DNA from: Morella rubra
Taxonomy: Eukaryota; Streptophyta; Magnoliopsida; Fagales; Myricaceae
Direction of reading: 5' to 3'
Assembly (NCBI GenBank): GCA_003952965.2
Contig: CM025854.1
Location: 17,327,067-17,391,066 of the forward strand
DNA: 64,000 bases
This document shows positions 24,204-36,217 of the stretch, in pieces (positions within the stretch are counted from its first letter, which is position 1; every line of letters begins with the position of its first letter). A program made the position numbers and the translations under genes. The notes beneath the pieces were generated by a model. That model was not told the DNA's origin, ran no database searches, and saw only the letters and a list, made by a program, of their open reading frames with translations.

Positions 24204-27200
24204 CTACTAGTTGAACTTTATCCTCTCGCAACTGCTGACGCTGTCTCTTATGTTTTTCTATCCACTTCCATTTAATAGATGGAGAAATAAAGAGAGACGA
24301 AAATGTGGGTATCCTGAAGAGGCTTGAGTTTGACCTCGCTTCCGTTTTCGCTGTCTTTTCTTCTCGGAATTTTCGCTTTCTTGTTCTTTTGTGTTCCTTC
24401 CTTTTTGGATCAGAAGAAAGGATCATCGATCCCGCTTGCGGTCTAGCAAGTATGCCTGTACTCTCCGGGAATTTTTGTGTCTATTTTCCTTCTGAAGTTT
24501 GCATGCCGTCTTAGTCAACCAAAGTTGGGCCAGCATTTCAGTGCAGCGTCAGGCCCAGTATGGTCCCAAGAGGTTCAGTTAGCCCATAGAATGAGATTCA
24601 AAAGTCTGCCATCGTTGTACACAAGAGGAAAGAACTATTTTTTCATAGCCCAATAAAACCAAAGTTGAAGTGGAAAAGATATTGGTTTAAGATAATACTC
24701 TTTTCTTTTGGCCAATTGAAACTTTAAGCAAAGAGCTACTTTAGGTTTTAGCTAGAACAGATGGGTTGGACCTGGAAGTTAGATTTGTCCAATTGCCACT
24801 CTTATTCTTGGTCCACGATCCACTTTAAGTTGTGTGGGCCATTCCAGTTCTTAATGAAAAACACACGAAGTTATCCCTATTAGTTTTCAAGGATTGTTGG
24901 TAATACTTATGTAGCCGCAAATAATTTTTTCTTCGTTGATCAAGTAACATTTTAATTGAAAGGATGAAACTAGATCACAAAGGATGCTTATGAGTAGGGT
25001 TTTTTTTTTAATAGAAAAATGTTAATAACATACTTGTATTTTAAGACCCATGTTTTGAAGTTTTTGATTTTAGTACTTGTACTTTTATTTTAATTGTCAA
25101 ATGTTTCTTTTTCCAACTTCTTTTGCAGTTAAACTTTTAACTTTTCCTTAGTTTTTTTTTTTTTAAAAAAAATTTCCCAATTATTTACAATTTTGATGCT
25201 TTTAAAAATAATTGTTTAATATTTTTTTATTTATTCAATTTTTATTTTTTTTCGTAAAAAATATTTAAAAATAAAACACAGGTTCTAAAAGCACGGGTTA
25301 ATTTTTTTTTTTTCTTTTTTTTCTTTTTTGCTTGGTTATTATGGTTAATTGGTTGCTTTCAAGGACCTAAAGATAGGCCGAGTTCCACTCCCCAGCATGG
25401 TCCAGTGGGCCAGAGACAGGTCCATGTCTGGTCATCTCGAGTTGCAACCAGTATTTAACCTATTATGCTACACTCAGGCTTTCTGCTGGCTTCGCCTGAA
25501 TATTGTCTTCTGTTCATCTTTCCGTGCTAATTAGAAGGTCTCTCTATTTAAGGGTTTAAGATTGTCTCCAAGTACTTAAATGACCTCAAGATGGAAATAT
25601 TATAGGATAAATAGTTATTTAAATAGATAATTAACCAAGAGAATTGATGAAGCTAAATTTAACCGGCCTATTATAAAATCTAGTGGTTTAAGAGCTTGAG
25701 AGAGCTGAGCTTAAGGTTCAATACTTGAGATGGGTTGAAAAGTTTAGACTTTTCTTTCTTCCTCCTACAAGCAAAAAAAAAAAACAAACTAGAACCTGAG
25801 GTCCTCCCCGTAGGGGAATTTTTTCAATGCCTTTATCAATCGTCATTTTTCCATATTTTTTGTTTACTGGTTAAATTATGAGTCAGAAATAGTGTGTACC
25901 TCCTTTTGCTCCTTTCTCCCTCTATATCCTTGCTCCTTTCTCTCTAGGCTGGGGACTTGTTGGGCCCCGATCCCTTTTACAATCCAAGCCCTATTGTCTT
26001 TAGACCTTTTCCGTCCCATCCAACCTTTCACCAAGGGGTCGACACTGTCAGACTTTGTCCCCTTTTGGCTAGATTGAGTCGACCAATTTTTCACCCTTCC
26101 TTTTCACTTTTAGATTGTCAATCAGTAGCTGGATAGAGAGCAATCATAATTCCTTATGTGAGCTTATTTACTCGATAAAGTATAATGACAGGCTCTTTTA
26201 TGGACCTCTAATCACAGAAAGACACGTGCAACATCGAATGGGCTGACTCTTACCTCATTATTTTTAGACTTCTGATTATGGACTTTTGTAGTAAAGAAAA
26301 ATTACTCCTCCATCGTGAATGCTGCTTGGCTAATCTATCAATGGCGTTAAATAAAAAGGGGAATGTCGTGGGGTTTATTTCTTCATATTTTCTTTCCAAA
26401 GCACGGATAATTGCGATCACAAAAGACCCATATATGACATGACAACTAGGAAGTCTACGATCCCTTCACCTCATGTCTTTCCACGAACTGAAGTAGGGGA
26501 CAAAAGGATATATACTAACAAAGACACAATCATGTCTTCGTGTTTCATATAGGTGGTAGGGATAAATATCAGGAAGACACGACAAATCATATTCTCTCGA
26601 CCCATATACAAAGGGACCCCATTTTCTCCAAAACCCTAGCCTTCCGTTTCCAATTTCATCCACCTCTCTCTTGAACTTGTTCCTCTCTCCATTATTCTTT
26701 CTTCTTTTTTTTTTACTGTACAACCAAGATCAGTTTCTCTCTCCCAACTTGAAACCGAAAAAGGAGCTGAAAGATCAAATGGCAGGGATTCTATACACCC
26801 AACACAGTTCTCTTGTACTGCATGTATTGGAAGATTAGGTCATCTGTACGAATCACCTATCATGAGGGGAACACATTAATGAGCTATCTTGTGTTTAGTT
26901 CTCAATTGGCATATTAATGTGCTCCCCACCTATGCTAGACCCATGGCCACCACATATTCCTCATCCATGGAAAGTAAGGCATGCATAAGGCAAAGAAAAT
27001 CCCGTAGAAAAAGTGTGCTCAGAAGACACTGTATCTATCCCCTTCTTTTCATATGTCCAAACTCATCTTCTTCAAGACGGTGATACTTTGTTCGTACCTA
27101 CTTTGTGGTCAAGTTAATGTTGCCAAACAGTGGACCTACATGTCAGCCAAACTCACTACATGAATAGATTGGCAGAAAGGTCCATCGATCTCATTACCAT

Positions 27201-28046
27201 ACACTTGAAACGGCCATAGACTTCAAGGTCCAAATCATGAGAGGTGCTTTTGGAATTTCAAGTCTGATTAAGCTAAGCTGCCAAATGGTCTTGGCCGTGG
27301 GAGGGTTGTAGCTAACTTGTAATCACAAAACATGTTAATCCCTCTTCCTCATCTCCTTTTGTCGATCGATCTTGTCATGCTTTCAGCTTTCGACAAGTGC
27401 TATCCTGCCCAATTACATCCCCACATCGTTTAATCAAATACATCTTCTATCTTATAAAATGTAAATCACCATTTCTTACCCAAACCTGCTTTATAATTGT
27501 GCCGACAGTCCTATCTTTTCGGGAAAGTGTTGCCCAGGCAGCTGGTCCTACGGACGGATATAATTCTCAGGTTTAGAAAATATTAAAAAAAAAATCAAAT
27601 CAAAAGTGAAAAAACCTAATGCTATGTTGCAAAAAGCAATCCAACTTCCTCATTCCTATCTCATTGTCTCGATAATGACGGCGAATGAGATTCCCAATCC
27701 CATTGTCTCGTCTCCTATATCTAATCAACTCTGCAAATCACATTCTGTCTTGAGCTTTTTTCTGGCTCGTTTAATGGTTTTAGTCTTAGTTCAGTAATTC
27801 GTTCAATAACTACAATTGTCAAGTGTAAATAGTAATTGGTTTCTAGTAAGCGGCCACTTACCAAAGATTAATGGACCCTCAATCCTAACCCAGAGTTGGT
27901 CTTATATGCAAGTCCCCCACGGTATAATATATCTCTCATATGTCAAATAAGTTTAGAGAAAAACAATTTCACCCATCACGGCAACACCCATCCTCTGGGG
28001 GTTTAATAAGGCTCGGATTCCCTGCTAATAAAAAGGTCTTGATATG
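24204..28046. other. Intergenic region
   Basis: No gene was recognised in 3.8 kb. The stretch 25000-25330 is extremely AT-rich. Poly-T and poly-A runs recur near 25300 and 25770. The short frames on both strands around 25880-26090 and 26470-26720 are mutual shadows with no recognisable domain. Confidence 0.45.
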
Positions 28047-29202
28047 TCCTAACGAACGCCAGTCGAAACCCACCGTTTTATTAAAAGAAGAATTTATGAT
28101 TGCTTCACTTCTTCGATCACTCTCCCTCTTCTCTGCCTTTCCCTCTCTTTTGCATCTTCTTGAACCTCTTCAGCCACCGTAGAAACTTAATCAATCACCC
28201 TCTTTTGCTGCTCTAACCGATTGCTTGAAATAATTTTATCCCTTCTCCCTTCGACCAACCAGATTTACCAAGTTGAAAATGAATGGTAGTTTCACTAAAG
28301 CAACCAGATATATATTCAAAGTTTGATAATGCGTGTCTTCGAAGGAACCTTACATGAAGCATTCTCAGATTTAACGCATCATCAAACGTCAAGCATAGCT
28401 CAGCACCTGCGCCACAACGACCTCCCCAATCACTCGATATCACTTGACTACAAGCCATGCTGGCTCCTTGTGATCTGTATTATTAATATTCTAAATTATT
28501 CTTGTTCTTAGAAACGGTTCCAATTATAATAAGGGAAAGCCTAGAAACGCGGCCTCCTGCAACAAACTCATCATTGTATAAATGTGTTAAGAATAATATT
28601 AATATTATAATGACCTATAAAATTTGATATGATATCATGTTTTAATGTGAGATATGGTCAAGATTTCAGAGATTTTTAAGTAATTCAAATTTTAAATGTA
28701 AGAATATATTTCTTATCATACTTTGTATTGTCTCATAAAATAGAGATATTTAACTTGTACTCTATATAGATTCATAATACAAAATATATCATTAAATGAC
28801 TTTTAAGGCACAACCATTTAAATCTCTAGCTGATCTCCTTCCTTTCTCCACTTCACATTATCTTTTTCTTCTAAATGCACACCAAGTGAATGAGAACATG
28901 TGCTAGAGATAATTTCTCATCAACGTAGTTGTTTTCTCAATCTTGAACTATCTGCTCTTTAATAGCACAAGTCAAAACTTCAACTATGTAAAGAGAGAGA
29001 ATGATAAAAGGGGGAAGGGATAAAATTAATTCGAGGGATCAGTTGGAGCAGCAGAAGAGGTTGATTGATTAAGGTTCTACGCTGGCTGAACAGGTTCAAC
29101 AATATGCAGAAGAGAGGCGGGGTAAAGGAGAGAGAGAGAGATCGAAGAAGGGAAACTGAATTCTTCTTTTAATAAAACAGCGCGTTTTGGCTAGCGATAG
29201 GA
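28047..29202. repeat. Long inverted repeat with about 200-bp arms
   Basis: The left arm (28047-28250) and right arm (29008-29202) are imperfect reverse complements around a spacer of about 757 bases. Shared blocks, read in the left-arm direction, include GTTTTATTAAAAGAAGAATT, CTTCTTCGATC, GTTGAACCT/CTTGAACCT, TTCAGCCA and TTAATCAATCA. I could not define a target-site duplication or transposon-type termini. It could be a diverged foldback element or an inverted duplication of host sequence. The transcript of either strand would fold into a long hairpin. Confidence 0.7.
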
Positions 29203-32200
29203 ATTTAACGCCAGTTAACTTTGCTCTTTCCCCCCCCCCACCCCTTTTTTTTTTCTAAGCGATCTGAGCTGTTGATTTGCTGTTAATGTGTTGGCAAAAT
29301 TCAGACCATTCCTTGGGACATATTAGGACCTTTGTATTAGGAGGTAATCGGAACGCGGTTTGTACCTATAGTTAATTGTGAGATAATATAACTCAAATAA
29401 TAAAATTTAATTCTTTCTAATAACTTAAATTTTTAGAGAGAAAAATTTAAAAATCACTGCTTGAGCTTTTTGGTGATCAAAAATAAAAGTCCCAGTTTCT
29501 AAAAATAACAAATAATTGTCCGGCATGTTTTAGGTTTTTAACGGTCTCCCTCTAAATTTCATCCATGAACGTTAACAACCATCAGCCACGTGTCACCCCT
29601 GCCACATCCTACCCAATAGGAGATAGGGCTACTTCAGGGGGATATGGGGTTAGCAAGATAGAGGCCTTTTATATCATTTTTTTAATGACGTGGCAGGTGT
29701 ATCTCGCTTGGTGATGACTTGGCACCATGAGACTCGAGTGAGCCAACTAATAGTGAAAGTGTAAGCTGTTAATTCGTTAAGACACGACATGGGTGATGTA
29801 GGGGATTGGGAAGCATTCTCTTAAGAAAGGTTTAAGGACCATCACGTGACCTTAGCGCCATTAAGGATATGGGAGGAAAGAAATTGTAATTGAGAGTAAT
29901 GGATCATGGATGTGAACCATCTCTTGATATTTATTTTAGGTAATGAAAGAAATAAGGGCACTCATTCATATGTACTGAATTCGGACGAACTTGATCTAAT
30001 ATCTCTATGAGTTGGATTTAACGCACAAATCTAAAAATAAAGAAATTTTGTGCAGAGAACTCACACGAAGTGATGTCCATCTAACATACGCAAACTCAAA
30101 AGATGCCTATACAAGAATACATCGTTCACGACTTCTCGCGTACCTTATCAATTTGATTCTAAAGAGAATTAATGAACTTCAAAGGTAGGCTAAAATTACC
30201 CGATCTCAAGTGTCAGGCTTTACTATCGCGAACCGGAGGTGGGTAATTAACTCAAATTATTTACATTCCTCCACCAAACTTCTTTAAAGTAATATGCCGT
30301 TGACGGTTCCGTTACTTCTTGATTACACTCACATTCGAAGCTAACGCCAATATACAACAGTGGACCAACAGTACTCGTGTAGACAGGGAAGATTGTAGGA
30401 ACAGTTTGCGCACTAGACTAGACAGGTACAAGTACTACCACCACCCGTTATAATTAAGCAGACAGCATGCAGAAAATTATTGCAGCCAGAAAGTCGAGCC
30501 TTCACTTTTCAACCTGTGGTAAAATGACATGAGAGTGAACGGCGATGAAAGTTGAAGGATCACGTTTAGACAACAGAATCATCGAGCAATCCATTATACT
30601 CATATGAAAAGAAAGTAACAGATGTTCAACAGTTCCCTCCACACGAAGCAAATGGGATAAAAGAGATCATGCATCAAATCTTCAGAGATATTGATCTATT
30701 CTTTCATATCCAGATTTCCTACCAAAGCGTCAAAACAAACTTCGCGGTGTCGATCGGTACCGATCAGTGTAGCCGTTTTCAAGCTAGTTATTGTTGCTTT
30801 TTCAGCTTTTGGTACTGCGGCTGCTCGTGCCTACTGAAATCAATGCTTCGCCATTTTCAGAAAAAGCTACAGCCAGCTGGTCAAGTACAATAAATACATC
30901 TCCCCTCGCTGAAGCTTTGGCCTTCTCACTTTGCGTGTGAATGAAATGTTAAGATAGCCATGCGGGAGAGAATCCGCGTGTTACGAAACGTTGGATATTT
31001 TCGAGTCCTCAAAGAATGGATCTTTATAGGTATAACACGTCAACACAACATTGAATCAAAAAGTTTAAGCCTCGTACGTTAATTTCTATCCAAAGAGTTT
31101 GTATCGAGCAATCATCCTTGTCGATATTATCGGCCGTACGTTCCAGTTACTCATATTCGTCCTTTGTGCACCGTATTTTGCAGGAGGTTACTATAGGTTG
31201 ATATAATTAGATATTTCTTTGGAACTTAATTAGAAGCTATATGGATATTAAACACTATGATCAGTACGGCCTGCTCGTGTTTAGAATGCCAATTGAAATC
31301 GTTTTTAGAGTCAACCTACCTTTTCTCTAATGCATATTATAAGTATACTTGTCTAAGGTCTAGCTTAAAAATTGAAGGCTTAATTAACATACATTCCCTT
31401 TATATAAGGTAAGCTTTAAGCTTTTTAGACAAATCATCCTTTGTTCCAGTTGTCATTAGCCAAGAATGATGCCACGTAGATTTTAAATGCTATGCATCTC
31501 AACGCCAATCATAGGCTATCGCGCATGCGCGTGGCATGAAAAAAAATTTCTCTTGCCAAGTCATTAAATGTTTTAGACACCCGATTAACACCTAGGGGCA
31601 AGTTCTAAAAATGTTGAATCATGATTTAAATAAATATTAACTCAATCAACAAAATAACAAAGAAAAAAGTTTCTGTTGATGAAGTGAAAAACTTTTGAAA
31701 TATCATACAAAGGAATAAAAATCACTTCGAGCTATCAGCATCTGAAATTCACTAAGAATTATAGTTCACAGTAATAATACACGAGCAACCTCCAGTTCCT
31801 TTCACTCTGATTAGGCCGATGTAATAATCTAAGTAATTAAATTTAAACATGCAAGAACAACATTGTTCTTTAACACTGAAATCTGACAATGTTAGTTACA
31901 ATGGTGATTGATTTTGGAGAAAATCTAATCTATATATGAGCATAAATTTCTAACGGTGAGGCTTGAATAAAATGTGGAATGACTTCAATAGATTTCTTAG
32001 TAGATCTCTCCATGTATATATAGAGTTAATTGAGTTTAAAATGAAATTCTAAAAGGAAGGAAAATTTCTAGAAATAGATAAATTTTCTAAGAAACTTTGT
32101 GTGCATGGGGCTGTCTCTTTATTTTTAGCTCTTCATTTTGAAGATATTCTTATCTTTTCAAACCTTTGAACACTTTTGATCAAATTTATCCCAAAATTTA

Positions 32201-33584
32201 GAATAAAAAAAATAATTCAAGAGTTTAATTGTTAAAATTTTGGTGAAAAAGGAAGATAATTTATGAGAGTTAGAGAAAAAACGAAGAGATCATAAGATTT
32301 GAATGAATATTATAATGAAAAATAATAATTTGATGGAAGAGATTATTTTATAATTTTTTTTAATCATATCCAAAATTTTGAGTGCCAATATTCTAGTGAA
32401 GGTGAATGAATGAGATAGAGTTTATATAACCTTCCTTTATATTCTACCCTTTTGAATTTATGGCATTAAACATATGCGACAACAATGAATTCCAAGTTGC
32501 CGCAAAATTGTGACCAGTACTCTCGATTCTGATTGCTTTGGAAGGTGAACAGTCAATCCAGCTCATATTCATAGATCTAAGAAAATGCAACAGCTTCGGA
32601 GTTTCACTTGACAAATTGCCTACGCCCATTGTCTGGTAAAGTTGGCAAAAGTTTTGGATTTCAGGAGTACACCCTCCAAACAAGTCAAACATATGCTTAG
32701 GTCCCAACTCCAAGACAACAAAAGCAGAAGCGGCTGGCACTGTAACTCCTCGGAAGTCATATGGCTGTTTTGCACTAACATCTAAACTCAATTGCGAATG
32801 TAAAACGCGAATTTCACGTGCAAAGATGAACACAGGCCTGGGAGTCTACACTAATCCCACGTAAACATTCCCCCAAAATCTCCGACGAGATCTCTCAAAA
32901 ATCTCACCGAGCACGATGCAGTCATACGCCCTTCCTTGGTGCGGGCTCTAAGCCCCACATTTCTCCTGCCCAAGTAACCGTCTCTTTTTTGGGTTGACTG
33001 TGTTAGAGCACAGGAGAAACAGGGTGGGGACCAGATACGTGATCGCTACACGTGGCTACTCAGAACGACTGACAGGGTGCAGAAGGAGACAGCCGGAGAG
33101 AACGGCGGAGTTGGGTCCGGTGGGACCAGAAGTCAACGACTTATAGTATTCCACAGTACAGGCTGTATAGTGATGTGGTCTTGACGTCACTATTAGAACT
33201 CCTTTCATAGGCTTTTGTTTTTATTAGAAACGAATTATCGCCCTACTAAACGACAAGTCAGATTTGACAAAACGAACCGCATTAGTATAAACCTGTTGTT
33301 TGCTCACAACAAGAATAGTCTAATCTCCCGCGTATAAACAAACAAAATATTTATATCCTGTAAATCTCATTAAGTCTATTAAAATTTTATCAAGTTGTAT
33401 ATGATACTTTTAATCAAGCTGAGTCTATTAATTTTATTTAAAATAAATATAAAAAATATATTAAATTGTCCATCTCTACCATTTTTCTTAAAAGTCCACT
33501 AAATTATATATAAAAATAAATACAAAAAATCTATCAAATCACCTATTTCTACATGTGTGTCAACCAATTTAATTCAAAACACTA
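29203..33584. other. Intergenic region with one unrecognised frame
   Basis: Mostly AT-rich, without recognisable genes. A C-rich run sits at 29230-29242. The only frame that stands out is described separately (32444-32833, minus strand). Confidence 0.4.
32444..32833 (-). other. Unrecognised 129-residue open frame, perhaps an exon or gene fragment
   Basis: The frame starts without an ATG near its 5' end and has balanced, protein-like composition, for example RGVTVPAASAFVVLELGPKH and SSETPKLLHFLRSMNMSWID. That sets it apart from the low-complexity frames around it. I do not recognise the family. A stop lies just upstream and the surroundings are AT-rich, so if it is real it is an isolated exon or the relic of a captured or decayed gene. 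No transmembrane segment or catalytic motif is evident. Confidence 0.25.
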
Positions 33585-33768
33585 GGGGTATGTTCGTTTT
33601 CATCAATATTTTTACAATCCAAACATCATAACATACACGCATTTTTATACAACACTTTATTACTTTTTTACACACACCAATCCCTTTCAACAACTTCTAC
33701 ACGCATTTTTATACAACTTTAACACCACCTAAATATTCACAAAACCATAGATGAAAACGAACATGCCC
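33585..33768. mobile_element. Tourist-like MITE, copy 1
   Basis: A 184-bp element whose ends read GGGGTATGTTCGTTTTCATC and, inward from the right, GGGCATGTTCGTTTTCATC. It contains internal blocks (TTAAAGTTGTA, ATGCGTGTA and TAATAAAGTGTTG on the reverse strand) that recur in the element at 52139, so the two belong to one family. No clean target duplication is visible here. GGGCATGTTCG-type ends suggest PIF/Harbinger (Tourist), but that assignment is tentative. Confidence 0.7.
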
Positions 33769-34859
33769 AATCAAACTCAAAATCTCTCTAAATTTTAACA
33801 CCCCTATTAAAATGTTTAAAAAGTTTGTAATGCCAAAAATGCCCTTAGACTTTGCAGCCTCTAAATTTTACGTAAGCCACTGAACCTATAAACCCTTCTG
33901 CCAAGAAGATAAGATGATGAATAACCTCATTTGAAGAAAAAAAAAACCTTAATTGTAGGTGGGGATCTTGTAACATTGACCTTAAAAATATATATGGAGG
34001 ATAAAATTAATAGGTTTATTGCTTACGAAAGAAACTTAAAGCATAAATTTGTCAGGGTTTTATGGGAATATGCAGTTACAATTCTACTATATATATCCAT
34101 ATATACCTTCAATTATTTACAAAGATATATTGTTTTCTTTAATTCCTCTACGTACAGATATCAATACTACAAGATCACTGGCTCAAATTATTTCAAGCTC
34201 AGTCGAAGCATCTAAAATTACCTTCTTCTTCTTTTTTTGGTTCAAATGTGCAACATCTATAAGAATTCAGATTACCTTGAAAAAACAAAAATTAGGTAGG
34301 CATTCCTTAAATTTTCTCAGAAACTCAATTATTCTCTAACACGAAAAGGATCCTCTAAGGAATCTTCAAACGTGTAAGAAAGCTCGTAATGCACTTTTGC
34401 CACACACCTTTCGATTGTGAGCCAAATTATGCAATACTTCACAGGTTTGCAACCTCAAATTAAAGTCAATATCCGTGGACTCCACCTCTTGCGTAGCATA
34501 CGCAAGCCATTGAAAAAAGAGATAAACGACAGAAACTTCGGTGTACGTATTAAAAACTACGGTAACATAACATTAAGCGGACATGCATATTAGAGGGCGG
34601 AGGTAAGATCCATCAAGTAAAGACAAAGCAGTCAGCACGTAATTGGTGGTGCAGGGTGCTACCCACTATCTCTTAAAAGTTTAAGCTTTAATTTTTTGAA
34701 ACAATACCTCTAAATTTTATTCGACATCCTCGTTTATAGCGGAAAAAAAAATAATCAAAAAATCATTGCTACCGAATTAGACCAACACAATACCAATTAA
34801 AAATCAAACAAAAAAGAACACACAATATAGACACCGAAAAAAAAAAAAAAAAAAAAATA
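33769..34859. other. Intergenic region ending in a poly-A run
   Basis: AT-rich DNA with short chance frames only. A 23-base A run lies at about 34836-34858. Nothing else was recognised. Confidence 0.4.
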
Positions 34860-35660
34860 AAAAAAAGTTACATTTGTCTCAAACTAGGCAATCAAAGACG
34901 GCCCACATATAAAATCTCTTGAAGCTTCTGTTGTAACTCCCCTTAAGTAGAATACCTTTGTTGACTATTAATCACTCCATACTTTGCCAATAGATTTACA
35001 ACCTGATTTGCTTCTCGAAAAATATGATTATAGAGAAAACAACACCTGCAAAGAGTTCTAAAAGCAGCTCCCAATCTCCGAAGCGTGCAAGTACGATTAC
35101 GTATCAACTACAGTGCGGAAATCACACTCAATTTGAATTGTTAAGTAGTTCATGATCTCATGGCACATCCACACACCATCAAGCAAGCTTCTTAATTCAG
35201 CATAGCTATTAGAACCCAATCCATAAGACGTAGAAAAAGCAGCCAATAATTGCAACTCTATGCCCGGCTCCACCTCATCTCGATTATCCCTAGCTTCCGT
35301 AACACTTGTTCATTAGTAGAAAGCAACCGTATAACTTTTAGGATGTTCATATACAAAATACATACTTCCCATCCAAAATCTTGTTGCAAGCCAACAATAA
35401 TTCACGTTGTCATAATATCCACGCATCTAGGAGCACATCGCTGCTGACCCCATATTATTTTCCAAGAAATAACCGACGATATAATCTGAACTTATTGGGC
35501 AGCCACGAAAGTACGATAAACGTGACGTTTCTTCTCACTCCAACATAGTAGCCTTATAGTTTATTCAACATTTCCCAAAGCCTTTGCGGTATATTATCTC
35601 TCTGTATTACTGCGCATACTTCCTTTCTAAGCAGCTTGGGAAACCGGTGTCGGCGATATG
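34860..35660 (-). pseudogene. Eroded retroelement RNase H-like fragment
   Basis: Minus-strand translations, split over several frames, contain pieces that fit the RVT_3 / RNase H-like domain at the end of plant LINE polyproteins: NSYAELRSLLDGVWMCHE, then ECDFRTVV, and later a stretch resembling EANQVVNLLAKYG. Another piece near 35590 contains NIPQRLWEMLNKL. No intact frame, tail or target duplication remains. A captured host fragment is possible but less likely. Confidence 0.45.
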
Positions 35661-36110
35661 GGAAGATATACCGTGAAGCAGAAGCCACCTCTTTAAACCA
35701 AAATTACGGAAGCCGCTGCCTGTTTCCTAAACGACACCCGCGGTACATGCTCGCATGTACCCGGTTCCCCCCAGCTGTACTTACCGCGAGTTAACCGGAG
35801 ATAGTCCACTCACCTCCTTTCACTGCTCCCCCTTCTCTTTGAAAATTTCCCACGGAGAGACCGAGAGGTCCGGTTCCAAACAAGTCTTCGGTTTTCCTCG
35901 TAAACGAAGCAGATAAATCTAGATGTAACACCACTCACCACCTCTCCCACTGCCAAACAGAAAAATATGTGTCAGTTCGATCTTAACGATGAAAAGTAAA
36001 AAATAATATAAAACATAAATAAACATTCTAAGGTGCAAAGTAACAATTTCACCCCCTTCCACTGTTTGATTGATCTTTCAAGTGAGTTACAGCCCCATTC
36101 AATTTTTGTA

Positions 36111-36120
36111 CTATATATAG
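36111..36120 (+). promoter_or_regulatory. Probable TATA box of the GH3 gene
   Basis: CTATATATAG lies 98 bases upstream of the ATG, followed by a pyrimidine-rich leader. A TGTCGG hexamer, a known high-affinity form of the auxin-response-factor site, lies at 35648-35653, about 460 bases further up. GH3 genes are classic auxin-induced genes, but a single site proves little. Confidence 0.5.
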
Positions 36121-36217
36121 TGCCATAGAGGGATATATACATACCTCTGCCTCACTGCTTTATATTATACACAAAGTTTCGGTACTACGCTTTCATTTTG
36201 TAGAACAGCTGGTAGCC

